33,479 nt of DNA from Chloroflexota bacterium (GTDB lineage: Bacteria; Chloroflexota; Anaerolineae; UBA7937; B3-Chlor): contig JAUWLF010000042.1 in assembly GCA_030613785.1 (NCBI GenBank), positions 1 through 33,479 on the forward strand, in the 5' to 3' direction. The position numbers were made by a program, and so were the translations under genes. The notes beneath the pieces are model-generated. The model did not search any database, was not told where the DNA came from, and worked only from the letters and a program-made list of their open reading frames with translations. The number at the start of each line of letters is the position of its first letter. Positions within the stretch are counted from its first letter, which is position 1. Shown here piece by piece: positions 15,947 to 24,800 of this stretch.

Positions 15947-16354
15947 ATGAGTCTTGCCAAACACTGGCGCCTGCAAGACCAACGATACAAGTTAATCGGT
16001 GGGCAGTGCGAGGCTTGTGGTGCGAAGCTGTTCCCCCAGCGTCAGGTCTGCCCTCAGTGCAAGTCCCAGAGGGTTCGGCCGTACAAGTTCAGCGGAAAGG
16101 GAAGGGTCTACTCCTACACCGTGGTTTACGACGCCCCTGCGGGCTACGAGTTGTTCCTACCCTACGTGACGGCTCTTGTCCGGCTCGATGAGGGCCCGAT
16201 GATCACAGCCCAGTTGACGGACGTTGACCTCAACGATGTTCAGATCGGTATGCCGGTGGAGATGGTCACGCGACGATTGAGACAGTTCGGTGAGGACGGC
16301 CTCATCGTATATGGGTACAAATTCCGCAAGCCTCTGCAAGAGCAGCTAGCCTGA
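15947..16354 (+). CDS. DUF35 OB-fold/zinc-ribbon protein, partner of HMG-CoA synthase/thiolase complex
   Basis: The 135-aa protein starts at ATG 15947 with AGGAGACGG upstream. Residues ~19-40 hold a rubredoxin-like zinc ribbon with Cys21, Cys24, Cys35 and Cys38 (CEAC...CPQC). Residues ~48-130 form the OB-fold (GKGRVYSYTVVYDAP...LPYVTALVRLDEGPMITAQL). DUF35 proteins scaffold thiolase/HMG-CoA synthase complexes in archaea and thiolase-like aldolases in steroid side-chain degradation, where they shape a shared CoA site. It is the last gene of the cluster, followed by a hairpin terminator at 16418. Its 3' end and terminator are duplicated in decayed form at 17503-17690. Confidence 0.92.
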   Translation: MSLAKHWRLQDQRYKLIGGQCEACGAKLFPQRQVCPQCKSQRVRPYKFSGKGRVYSYTVVYDAPAGYELFLPYVTALVRLDEGPMITAQLTDVDLNDVQIGMPVEMVTRRLRQFGEDGLIVYGYKFRKPLQEQLA

Positions 16355-16366
16355 CCGTCTACTATG

Positions 16367-16450
16367 GGCCTCCGGCACTAGCGCATACCTCGGGGGTCTT
16401 GTCGTGCCACCAATCACAAGCCGTTGTCACACGACAACGGCTTCTTGCAT
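16367..16450 (+). repeat. downstream region of DUF35, copy 1 of a local repeat
   Basis: The stretch from just after the DUF35 stop to beyond the terminator is repeated at 17595-17690 with point differences. Both share CTAC-ATAGGCC-type beginnings, a GATACCT-like segment, TCGTG-CAC and an identical 18-nt core around AATCACAAGCCGTTGTCA. Confidence 0.7.
16418..16443 (+). terminator. terminator of the HMG-CoA cluster
   Basis: AAGCCGTTGTC (16418-16428), loop ACAC, GACAACGGCTT (16433-16443): a perfect 11-bp stem, followed by CTTGC rather than a full T-run. A near copy lies at 17655-17682. Confidence 0.7.
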
Positions 16451-16613
16451 AGTTGGCGAGTGTGCCTCGGCGTCGAGGGCCGACTAGAGCCCGTCTGACG
16501 AGGTGAAAGCTACGGAAGATCTTGCGAACTCGTTACCTTTGAAAGGGCGAACAGAACTAACGATAGGGAAAGCTTGCCGCTTTTCGGGCAGGGGCTCTCT
16601 TCTGGACAACGGG

Positions 16614-16641
16614 TTGCGGTTACAGGAAGTGGTGGTATAAT
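16614..16641 (+). promoter_or_regulatory. promoter of the DUF433/DUF5615 pair
   Basis: TTGCGG (16614-16619), 16 bp, perfect TATAAT (16636-16641), about 30 bp before the antitoxin start. The close spacing leaves room for autoregulation at the promoter. Confidence 0.72.
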
Positions 16642-16651
16642 CTCATGGTAA

Positions 16652-16900
<249 letters not shown>

Positions 16901-16908
16901 GATGCCCG

Positions 16909-17262
16909 ATGAGGTTCAAGATCGACGAGAACCTACCGCTTGAGGCTCCTGCGTTGCTGCGGCAAGCAGGCTATGACGCAGTCACGGTGGTAGAGCAGGG
17001 ACTTGGTGGCCGAGCCGACTCTGACATTGCATCGATGTGTCAGCGAGAGGGTCGTGCTCTGGTGACCTTGGATATGGGCTTCGCTGACATCCGTGGCTAT
17101 CCTCCGCGGGAATACTCTGGGCTGGTAGTTCTCCGGCTGAGATGGCAGGATAAGCCTCACGTACTTGAGACTGTTAGGCGTCTGATCACGATGTTTCTCG
17201 ACGAACCGCTTGAAGGGCATTTGTGGATCGTTGAAGAAGACCGGCTAAGGATCAGGGACTGA
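16909..17262 (+). CDS. DUF5615 PIN-like toxin (VapC-like)
   Basis: The 117-aa protein starts at ATG 16909, 8 bp after the DUF433 stop. The PIN-like fold shows its acidic residues: Asp6/Glu7 in MRFKIDENLP, Asp36/Asp38 in GRADSDIASMCQREGRALVTLD, and Asp55 and Asp60 in TLDMGFADIRGYPP. It continues YSGLVVLRLRWQDKPHV, as in DUF5615 proteins paired with DUF433. By family analogy it would be an RNA-cleaving toxin, though direct biochemical proof is scarce for this branch. The pair lies between the two copies of the DUF35 3'-end repeat. Confidence 0.88.
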   Translation: MRFKIDENLPLEAPALLRQAGYDAVTVVEQGLGGRADSDIASMCQREGRALVTLDMGFADIRGYPPREYSGLVVLRLRWQDKPHVLETVRRLITMFLDEPLEGHLWIVEEDRLRIRD

Positions 17263-17502
17263 GCTCAAGCATTCAGATGTTGATCTTCATGCGACGGAGA
17301 ATGTGTCAGTCTCCTTTGGTCTCAGGGGGCATCCCCGACGGTGCGGGCACGTTTGGGCAAGTCCTGTGACGACTGCTGATACGCATAGCGCGGCTGGGCA
17401 GAAAAACAACCTGGTCCCCAACGCTAAGGGCCAGACTGCTCAGTTGTTCTGCCCGATCACAGGGCTGGAGTCTGCTTTCCGGCGATGAGAGAAGAAGCCC
17501 AC
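17263..17502. other. non-coding stretch with a long imperfect hairpin
   Basis: No gene is seen. At 17396-17454 an imperfect palindrome combines GGGCAG...AACAAC...CTGG...CCC on the left with GGG, CCAG...GTTGTT...CTGCCC on the right, a stem of roughly 19 pairs with bulges. It lies ~130 bp after the toxin stop and could terminate the toxin-antitoxin transcript or be a remnant of a mobile unit. Confidence 0.5.
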
Positions 17503-17592
17503 TTCACACTTCGACTAGCACCCGCCGCAATGGCGGTACATCGAATCTGTCGGTATGAGTTTCGGAAACCACCGAAAGAGGAACCAGCCTCA
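17503..17592 (+). pseudogene. fossil 3' end of a DUF35 gene
   Basis: The plus frame reads HFTLRLAPAAMAVHRICRYEFRKPPKEEPA piecewise, against MVTRRLRQFGEDGLIVYGYKFRKPLQEQLA at the C-terminus of the intact DUF35 protein; the match is best at YEFRKP versus YKFRKP. The homologous stop is lost (TGA to TCA at 17590). The following ~95 bp copy the downstream terminator region of the intact gene, which confirms homology at the DNA level. Confidence 0.75.
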
Positions 17593-17594
17593 GC

Positions 17595-17690
17595 GTCTAC
17601 CATAGGCCCACGAGGTTGGCGGATACCTTGGGGGTTGTGTCGTGACACTAATCACAAGCCGTTGTCAGATGACAGCGGCTTGTAGCATTT
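17595..17690 (+). repeat. copy 2 of the DUF35 downstream repeat, with terminator stem
   Basis: It matches 16367-16450. The stem persists with compensating wobble: CAAGCCGTTGTC (17655-17666), loop AGAT, GACAGCGGCTTG (17671-17682). The copy is colinear with the DUF35 fossil just before it. Confidence 0.75.
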
Positions 17691-17975
17691 GGGTCAACAT
17701 GGTCGACGATGGGCTGATAAGCCCTCTTGGCTTTTCACCTGAATCATGGCATGATCGTGGCGCCATCCCAGACAGAAAGACTGGCGGCGTCACCCAGTCC
17801 AAGGCGATGGCCAGGACGATGTGGGCGTCGTGGCTGCAATTGGCTCAGCAGTCCTGCCCATCAGGAAGGCTGACAATAGGATCGCTCTTTGGGGCCCTTC
17901 CGCGGGAGGGCGCCCAGCACCGGATTCCGTGTTGAATCGGCGTTCGTCTGATGTCATGTCGAGAAGGAGAACGTA

Positions 17976-18674
17976 ATGATCAAGGTAGTGGCCATAAATG
18001 GTAGCCCGCGGATGGAGAAGGGGAATACCGCGATGATCCTCACTCCTTTCATCCAGGGGATGGTGGATGCCGGATCCGATGTCGAGCTATTCTACGCCAA
18101 ACGCCTGAAGGTCAAGCCCTGCACTGGTGAGATGCACTGCTGGTACGGGAAGGCTGGAGAGTGCATCATCAAGGATGACATGGAGTTGCTCTATCCCAAG
18201 CTAAGGGAGGCGGAGATCCTTGTCTTGGCCACCCCGGTTTACATTCCCCTGCCCGGCGAGATGCAGAACATCATCAACAGGCTCTGTCCCTTGGTCGAGC
18301 CCTTCCTTGAGACTCGCGAGGGACGCACGCGGGCCAGGCTCCATAAGGATGTTGAGATCCGGAAAGTCGTGCTTGTGTCCACCGGTGCGTGGTGGGAGAA
18401 GGGTAACTTCGGAACGGTAGTGCGTATCGTGGAAGAGCTCGCTGAAGACATGAACGTGGAGTTCGCCGGCGCAGTGCTGAGGCCTCACGCATTCTTGATG
18501 AAGGAGGACGGAGAATTGACCGGGGATGGGGAAGCCGTTGTGAAGGCGGTGAGAAGAGCAGGCTATGAGCTCGTCAAAGAGGGCGGGATGGACCAGGAAA
18601 CGCTTGAGAGGGTTAGCCGCCCTCTCATCTCTGAGGAGGAGCTCAGGAGCAGATACAACGAGGCGTTGGGATAG
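17976..18674 (+). CDS. NAD(P)H-dependent FMN reductase / flavodoxin-fold oxidoreductase
   Basis: The 232-aa cytosolic protein starts at ATG 17976 with AAGGAG upstream. It opens IKVVAINGSPRMEKGNTAMIL, the FMN phosphate loop of the NADPH-dependent FMN reductase family, and has the second flavin loop around LATPVYIPLPGEMQNIINR. Three cysteines cluster at residues ~49-63 (PCTGEMHCWYGKAGECIIKDDM piecewise), where iron-sulfur flavoproteins and related reductases place their cysteines; the spacing C-x5-C-x7-C is not the compact four-Cys iron-sulfur motif, so a cluster is doubtful. The C-terminal ~50 residues are acidic and helical. It probably reduces flavin, a quinone or an iron-sulfur partner. The 283 bp upstream hold no recognisable gene. 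The next gene starts 91 bp downstream. Confidence 0.82.
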   Translation: MIKVVAINGSPRMEKGNTAMILTPFIQGMVDAGSDVELFYAKRLKVKPCTGEMHCWYGKAGECIIKDDMELLYPKLREAEILVLATPVYIPLPGEMQNIINRLCPLVEPFLETREGRTRARLHKDVEIRKVVLVSTGAWWEKGNFGTVVRIVEELAEDMNVEFAGAVLRPHAFLMKEDGELTGDGEAVVKAVRRAGYELVKEGGMDQETLERVSRPLISEEELRSRYNEALG

Positions 18675-18765
18675 ATCTCTGTATGCCCTTCCGGACCAAA
18701 TGGATTCGGCGGAGCAAGTAGGTAGGCGGCGCGGCTCAGACAGTGAACACCGAGAGGCAAATCCG

Positions 18766-19575
18766 ATGCTAAGGAATGAAGGCGATAGATTGTCGCGGGT
18801 TGTAGTCTGCACACCCCGAGAAGAGTACTTTCGCGCAAGCGATCCTGCAAAGCACAACATAACTCAGTCTGCCGATCGCCATCTGGCGATCCAACAGCAT
18901 GATACGTTGAAATCGAAGATCAGCGAATTTGGAAGCGAAGTGATTGATATCCCAGAACTTGCCAACCACCCAAACTCGGTTTTCACCCGCGATACGGCAC
19001 TATGTACCCCCAGTGGCTACATCAAACTGAGATTGGGATTGGATACCAGACAAGGTGAAGAGGAATGGATGTCACAGGTCCTAGACTCGATTGGTGAACC
19101 CTGTGTCGGAGAAATCAGAGCGCCGGGAACGGTTGACGGCGGGGATGTTATTGTGGCGGGCTCTGTTGCCTTTGTGGGGCGCTCCATTAGGACAAATGAT
19201 GAGGGAGTGCAGCAGCTTTCTGCCTTTCTCAGCGCTATGAACTACGAAGTACGAGTCATACGCCTCCCTGACTCCATACTACATTTGGACAAAGCTATGA
19301 TGGCTGTTGGACCGGACCGAATACTCTACTGTGGTGGACCGATTCCTGGTGACAGGCTAGAAGGTCTTGATATCATTGAGATTCCTTGTGATGGGCCTAC
19401 AAGTGCGAATGTCATCTCTTTAGGCGACAATGAATTGATCGTAGGATGTTCAAATCGCGAAGTAATCAAACAACTTGAGGCTAATGGTTTGGTCGTTCAT
19501 GATCTTGATTTGTCGGAGTTTGCAAAAGGAAGGGGCGGCCCCAATTGCCTTATCATGCCTGTGGAACGGAAGTGA
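18766..19575 (+). CDS. dimethylarginine dimethylaminohydrolase-like (DDAH/arginine deiminase superfamily) hydrolase
   Basis: The 269-aa soluble enzyme belongs to the guanidino-group modifying superfamily. ATG 18766 (GAGAGG ~9 nt upstream) gives the usual beginning RLSRVVVCTPREEYF; the frame is open further upstream only over a non-homologous stretch overlapping the previous gene. Catalytic features are present: FTRDTALCT, the VDGGDVIVAG loop, His in SILHLDKAMMAVG, and the C-terminal nucleophile Cys in GRGGPNCLIMPVERK. DDAH hydrolyses methylated arginine to citrulline and methylamines; substrate could also be another guanidine. The gene is clearly richer in A+T than its neighbours (24 G/C of 60 at 18901-18960 against 37 of 60 at 18301-18360), suggesting recent acquisition. 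Confidence 0.88.
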   Translation: MLRNEGDRLSRVVVCTPREEYFRASDPAKHNITQSADRHLAIQQHDTLKSKISEFGSEVIDIPELANHPNSVFTRDTALCTPSGYIKLRLGLDTRQGEEEWMSQVLDSIGEPCVGEIRAPGTVDGGDVIVAGSVAFVGRSIRTNDEGVQQLSAFLSAMNYEVRVIRLPDSILHLDKAMMAVGPDRILYCGGPIPGDRLEGLDIIEIPCDGPTSANVISLGDNELIVGCSNREVIKQLEANGLVVHDLDLSEFAKGRGGPNCLIMPVERK

Positions 19576-19766
19576 GCGACACAGCGGATAACAGCGTGCT
19601 TGCAGTTTTCCTGCCAAGGCAGGATCATCGGAATAGCTTCGGCACTTCACAAACGCGCAGACCGTCACAGTATCACGCAAGTGGCGCATCAAATTCAGGA
19701 CAAGGGACGCCTAGCAGAGGCTCAACGCGCAATCGTGGGCACTCCATCAGTCGCAGGCCGCTGCCA

Positions 19767-20215
19767 TAGAGCAGCTTCACTGTCATTGGCTACTAGTAGA
19801 TTCGTGCCTGATAGATAGGCGATGACGAGGACGGCTTCCTCTCTGGTCAAGACCGTGGGTGTCCTTCTTGAGGCGTTTGCGGCGCACCCCGTCAATGGGA
19901 CCATCCATCTCTTGCTTGAGCACCTCGCGGCGTAGGAGAACGAATACGCTGAGCGCCTGGTTCTGCGTGGGGGTGCCGCGTTGTGCTCCACAACCAGGTG
20001 TGGTGATACTGGAGGTGGTCAAGAAGCGGATCTCCCAATGTCCTGGGCCAGATGGCGTATGCTGCGACGAGCTGTGCGTAGGACAAGTTGGCAACTTGTC
20101 CTGCGTTTTCAGTGGCCCATCCTGGATCTTCTGTACTGTAGCTCTGAAGGTCGCGATGAACTGCTGGATATTTGACGGCTCGTGCGACGTGTGGTATGAT
20201 GTACTCCCGCACTGA
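19767..20215 (-). pseudogene. decayed integron-type tyrosine recombinase (integrase)
   Basis: In two minus-strand frames I read pieces of an IntI/XerC-like integrase. From ~20215 VREYIIPHVARAVKY resembles the N-terminal VREAIRxxHYSxRTEKxY helix; 20049-19870 gives HWEIRFLTTSSI, then GTPTQNQALSVFVLLRREVL, then DGPIDGVRRKRLKK; after a frameshift 19862-19767 gives TPTVLTREEAVLVIAYLSGT. This order (N-terminal SAM-like domain, TQNQAL-LFLYREVL core, then PVVLTREEVxxxLAHLSGT) is that of integron integrases. The catalytic domain with R-H-R-Y is missing. The remainder of 19576-20451 holds no intact gene, only a short stem CCTGCC-AA-GGCAGG at 19610-19623. Confidence 0.7.
20172..20200 (+). promoter_or_regulatory. 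possible sigma-70 promoter for the zinc-ribbon/A2M operon
   Basis: TTGACG (20172-20177), 17 bp, TATGAT (20195-20200). Transcription would start ~245 nt before the GTG at 20452, giving a structured leader (CCTAGA/TCTAGG at 20261-20280, CCCTG/CAGGG shortly after). The site overlaps the integrase fossil, so chance is possible. Confidence 0.5.
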
Positions 20216-20451
20216 CCCTGGGAGATGAACCCTGTGGACGAACACTCCGATGAGTGGGTTCCTAGAGGCCCACTTCTAGGGGTCCCTGACCAGGGTGGGA
20301 GACTGTGCTTGTGGGGCATGTGCCCGAGGTTGCTGACTTGATCCCGATGGTGGCCGCACGTCTCTTCCTTGGTGAGCGGTAGAGATGGGTGGCCCTTGTG
20401 CTTTTGGGCCCGGAGGGTTGGTGGGACCCTTGATACGCTTCGGAGAGGCTA

Positions 20452-21810
20452 GTGCGCTGTAGGTACTGCGAGAGCTCAGTCCCCGACGATTCGCTTTTCT
20501 GCCCCATCTGCGGGTTCACGCTGCATGTTGAGAAATCGCTGGGCTCGGCGCCTGTCAAACGCGCAGAGGCCCACAGCAAGGGTGGATCCCCCGGCCTGCT
20601 TTGGTACGTCGCATTGTCGCTCCTGGCATCGGCCTTTCTAGCGGTCACCATCGGTCTTGGTCTGGTAGCGGCCGTTCATGGCCTTGAGGATCGCCAGGAA
20701 CGGGCCAGAGAGGTGGGACTGGAGTACTATCGTCGTGGGCTGATTCATCTTCAGGAAGGGAACTACCTTCTGGCCCTGGCGGAGCTCGAGGAAGCTGTGC
20801 GCTTGGCCCCAGATTATGCGGAGGCCCGTGAGCAGTTGGCAGCGGTGCAGGATCTGATCGGCGATAGGGACATCGCATCCTCGGAGACACCTGGCGAAGT
20901 CGGTGTCACCCTCTATGCGCAGGCAAAAGCCACCTACTCCGAGGAACGATGGGGAGAGGTTATCGCCAAGTTAGAGCAGTTGCGCCGTGTGGATCCGAGC
21001 TACCGGCGTCAAGAAGTCGAGGAGATGCTGTTCAACGCCTACTATCGCGAGGCGATGAGGTTGATGGAAGCTGGCGAACTTGAGGAGGCGTTGGCGAAGC
21101 TTGACGACGCTCTGGATCTGAGACCTGATGACCCCAGGGCCTCTGAGCAGAGGCACTGGCTTTCTCTCTACCTCACTGCACTCACTCAGTGGGGGGTCGA
21201 TTGGGAGCAAGTCGTCGAGTCCTTGGAGGATCTGCACGCACTGAACTCTGACTTCTTGGATGTCCAGCAACGGTTGCATGACGCCTATCTCAGCCTGGGC
21301 GATGTGTATTCGGAGGAGGGAGCCTGGTGTGTCGCCGAGAGCCAATATGTGGCAGCCTTGGAGATCATGGTCACTGAGGCGGCGGTCGCCAAACGGGATG
21401 ACGCCCGAGAGCTGTGTGTCGAAGCGATCTCGGCCACGACTCCCGCAGCGGATGCCACAGTCACGGCAACTCCAGCAATCACCTCCACGGCCACATCTCC
21501 ACCCTCGACGCTTGTGTGGGACTACGATGGTGAGTCCACAGGGTACGTCGAGACAGACCCCACGGCGATGCGCATCCGTGTCCACGTCATCAACGCTCAG
21601 GGGGAGGAGGTGCCGGGGGTGGAAGTGGGAATCTCGGCCCAGGGCTGGCAAGGAGATCCGAAGGTGACGAACGCTGACGGATTCTGTGAATTCGCCGGTC
21701 TCACTCAAGAGCTCGAATTCACGGTGACGTTGACTCAACTGCCGTGCGACCCGGTCCAGGTGTCCACGAGATGGGGCACAGAAGCCCAGGTGATGTTCGT
21801 TGAGAGGTAG
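20452..21810 (+). CDS. zinc-ribbon, single-TM, TPR protein with C-terminal beta domain
   Basis: The 452-aa protein starts at GTG 20452 with GGAGAG upstream. Residues 1-22 are a zinc ribbon (CRYC...CPICGF), probably cytoplasmic. Residues ~46-75 form one transmembrane helix (LLWYVALSLLASAFLAVTIG). Residues ~85-330 are helical repeats, at least four TPR-like (EYYRRGLIHLQEGNYLLALAELEEAVRLAPDY; YYREAMRLMEAGELEEALAKLDDALDLRPDD). A Thr/Pro/Ala linker (~335-360) leads to a carboxypeptidase-regulatory-like beta domain (IRVHVINAQGEEVPGVEVGIS...DGFCEFAGL). The bulk should lie outside the membrane. It is 6 bp from the alpha-2-macroglobulin gene, so a joint envelope function is likely. A decayed relative of its N-terminus is at 9921. 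Function unknown. Confidence 0.85.
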   Translation: MRCRYCESSVPDDSLFCPICGFTLHVEKSLGSAPVKRAEAHSKGGSPGLLWYVALSLLASAFLAVTIGLGLVAAVHGLEDRQERAREVGLEYYRRGLIHLQEGNYLLALAELEEAVRLAPDYAEAREQLAAVQDLIGDRDIASSETPGEVGVTLYAQAKATYSEERWGEVIAKLEQLRRVDPSYRRQEVEEMLFNAYYREAMRLMEAGELEEALAKLDDALDLRPDDPRASEQRHWLSLYLTALTQWGVDWEQVVESLEDLHALNSDFLDVQQRLHDAYLSLGDVYSEEGAWCVAESQYVAALEIMVTEAAVAKRDDARELCVEAISATTPAADATVTATPAITSTATSPPSTLVWDYDGESTGYVETDPTAMRIRVHVINAQGEEVPGVEVGISAQGWQGDPKVTNADGFCEFAGLTQELEFTVTLTQLPCDPVQVSTRWGTEAQVMFVER

Positions 21811-21816
21811 GGGTTC

Positions 21817-24800
21817 TTGAGAAGGATTGTCTCCCTTCTGGTTCTGTCGTCATCCCTCCTCGTCGGCCTGTTTGTCATCTTCATCAACCTGACCGAGGTC
21901 GACATCGTCCTCCGCCAGTCCCTGCGTCCTCTTGTTCCACAAGCATGGCAAGATGCGTTGCGTCCACTACGCGCGCCGATGGTGATCGGATTCGCGCCCG
22001 ATTGGGAAGCCACCGATGTTGCCCTGCGGAGTCCTGTCGCCATAAGCTTCCTGACTCCCATGGACGCCTCTTCGACCGAGAGCAGTGTGCACATCGAGCC
22101 GGCTGTGAATGGCAGGTTCTCTTGGAGGGGAAGGACGCTTTTCTTCACCCCGACGGAGGACTGGCCGATGCAGACCGACGTGTCGGTCACTGTGACCCGT
22201 GAGGCGCGCAGTTGGCTACTGCGGCGCATGGAGAGGGGGTTCACGTTTCATTTCACAACCCTGGGTGCGCCCTTCGTTGTGGAAACGGAGCCGGCCCAAG
22301 ATGCGATGTACACCCAGGTGCGAGACAGGCTCACGATCACTTTCAGTCGGCCCATGGATCCGCGTTCAGTGGAGGTGCGTCTTTCCATCTCGCCTGAGAT
22401 ATCTGGACGGACCCTTACCTGGAACGATCAGCAACTTACCATCAGTGGCGCGCTAGAGCCCTCCACAGACCATCGCCTCGTAGTCCGGAGGGGAGCGAGG
22501 GACAGTGTCTACGAAATCGAGACGCTCCAGGATTTCGAGTGGTTCTTCACTACGACTGAGCGGCATCCCTACTTGGCCGTCACTAGGGTCGGAAGGGAAG
22601 TGCTAGTCAGCGCCGATCTCCCAGCCGAACTGCAACTAGAGATGGTGAACGTCAGTCGTGTTGACTTGGATCTCTATTCGATTGACGTATCTACCTACAT
22701 CAGCATGACCAACTTCTCGCTGGAGGACTGGAGGCGATTCGAGCCTGGAGTAGAACCCTTGCGTTCCTGGTCTATGAATCCAGAAGTGGCCCTCGATCGC
22801 GATGAACGGCGCATCGTTGAGATCCAGGAATTGGAGCCTGGCCTCTACTTCCTGACAGCCAAATCACCGGAAGGGGCTCAGGACAGCCAGATACTAGTGT
22901 CGACGCACACCGCCCTGGCACTGAAGCGAACCTCACGTCAGGTGTTGGTGTGGGCTACCTCCCTACACGATGGGCATCCCTCGGTTGGGGCTTCTTTGAC
23001 TGTACACAACGCCGTTGGGGACATCGTCGCGACCGGACTCACGAACGAAGAAGGGATCTTCAGCACCGAGATCCCTGATACAGGGAGAGGGCTCAACGTC
23101 GTGGCCCAAAAGGATGATGACCTGAGTGTCTGCTCCGATGCCTGGCGAGATGGCATCGAACCGTGGCGCTTTGAAGAGGTTCTGTGGGGGCGGGAGGCGT
23201 CAGCAGACGGACATGAGCTCTTCGTGTACACGGATCGTCCTTTGTATCGTCCTGGCGAGAGCGCGAGTTTCAGAGCAGTTGTGCGTGTGCATGATAGCGG
23301 CGGCTATTCGCTGCCTCGGGTCGGCACCCCGGTGGAGGTCACCGTGGGGAACTATCGAGGCATTGTGCTCTATGAAGAGGTCTTGGAAACCAACGCCTTT
23401 GGTACGGTCAACGGCGGTCTTGAACTGAACGATGAAGTGGCACGTGGTGAGTACTTCATCGAAGCGCGGGTGGAGGATGGGGAACACCGAACCGCTTTCC
23501 AGGTCGAGGAGTATCGCGAGCCGGCGTTCGCGGTCAGAGTGGATGCGGGGCGTGACCAGTATGTCAATGGTGATGTGATTACCGCCACGATCATTGGCGA
23601 CTACTACTTTGGGGTGCCGGTGGCTGGGGCAGCCGTGAAGTACACTCTGTACAGCCATGACTACGATTTCCCTTGGCGCACCGAGGACAACGGGTTTGGC
23701 GCTTTGTCCTCAAAACGCTATGGAGAGGATCGTCATGAGGTGGCGAGTGGCGAAGGTTTCACCGACGAGAAGGGCGCGCTGGAACTGGTCCTGCGGGCCG
23801 ATGTCACTCGAGAGGAAAGGAGCCAGGTATTCACTCTGGAGGCCATAGTGACCGACGACGCCGGGGACCAGGTGAGTAGCGCCACGACCTTCCTCGTGCA
23901 CCGAGGGGAGTTCGATATCGGGTTGGAGCCAGAGCGATATGTGGTCTCCAGTGGGGAAAGGACGACCATAGATGCAAGAACGGTCGCCGTGAACGGCGAG
24001 CCTGTCGGAGATCTTGACCTCACATACGTCGTCTACCTGGTTGAGTGGCGAGAGATTCGACGAGGGGAGGAGGGGCGAGCCTATTGGGACTGGCAGGAGG
24101 TCGTCTCGGAGGTGGAGGCATCAAGCATCAGGACCGACGGTGATGGTCAGGGTAGGATCGCCTTCGTCCCGCCCCGAGGAGGACTGTATCGGCTGCGCGT
24201 CCAGGGACGGGATGAGAGGGGAAATCGCGTGTTGGCCCGGGTCAACTTGTGGGTGAGCGACGTTGAGAGGCGCGTCGCGTGGCGTTATCAGGAACATGAT
24301 CGTATCCAGCTCGTCACGGACAAGGACAGTTACTCACCGGGGGATGTGGCCAGGATACTCGTCCAGTCGCCATACGATCAGGCAATGGCACTGGTTACAG
24401 TGGAACGGGGTCGGATAGTCAGCCAGGAACTCATGGAGATGGATGGCAACAGCACGGTGGTGGAGCTACTGGTGGAGAGGGAGTACTCCCCCAACGTCTT
24501 CGTCTCGGTGGTTCTGGCTCCAAGCGGCACGTCTGCCGAGACGGTTCCCTCCTTCAAGATAGGCTACGCAGAACTCAAAGTCGAATCGGTTGAGGATGAG
24601 TTGAGGCTCAGTGTGGTGCCTGATCGCCGGGAATACCGACCCTCAGAGATGGCAACATACACCATCAGGGCGCGGGACCATCTCAACCGTCCTGTCAGTG
24701 CTGAGGTTTCGCTGGGAGTTGTGGATGCTTCCATGAGTGCTCTGGCTGCTGATGCCACTCGGGATGTGGTTGATGCTTTCTACGGGAGGCGTCGGCTGGG

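Noticed and set aside
17396..17454. Possible attC recombination site linked to the integrase fossil
   Set aside because: The palindrome lacks the paired RYYYAAC and GTTRRRY core sites expected of attC; kept only as an unexplained hairpin.
17642..17935. Open frame of 97 codons before the flavin reductase
   Set aside because: It begins inside the repeated terminator of the DUF35 fossil and has no recognisable protein pattern.
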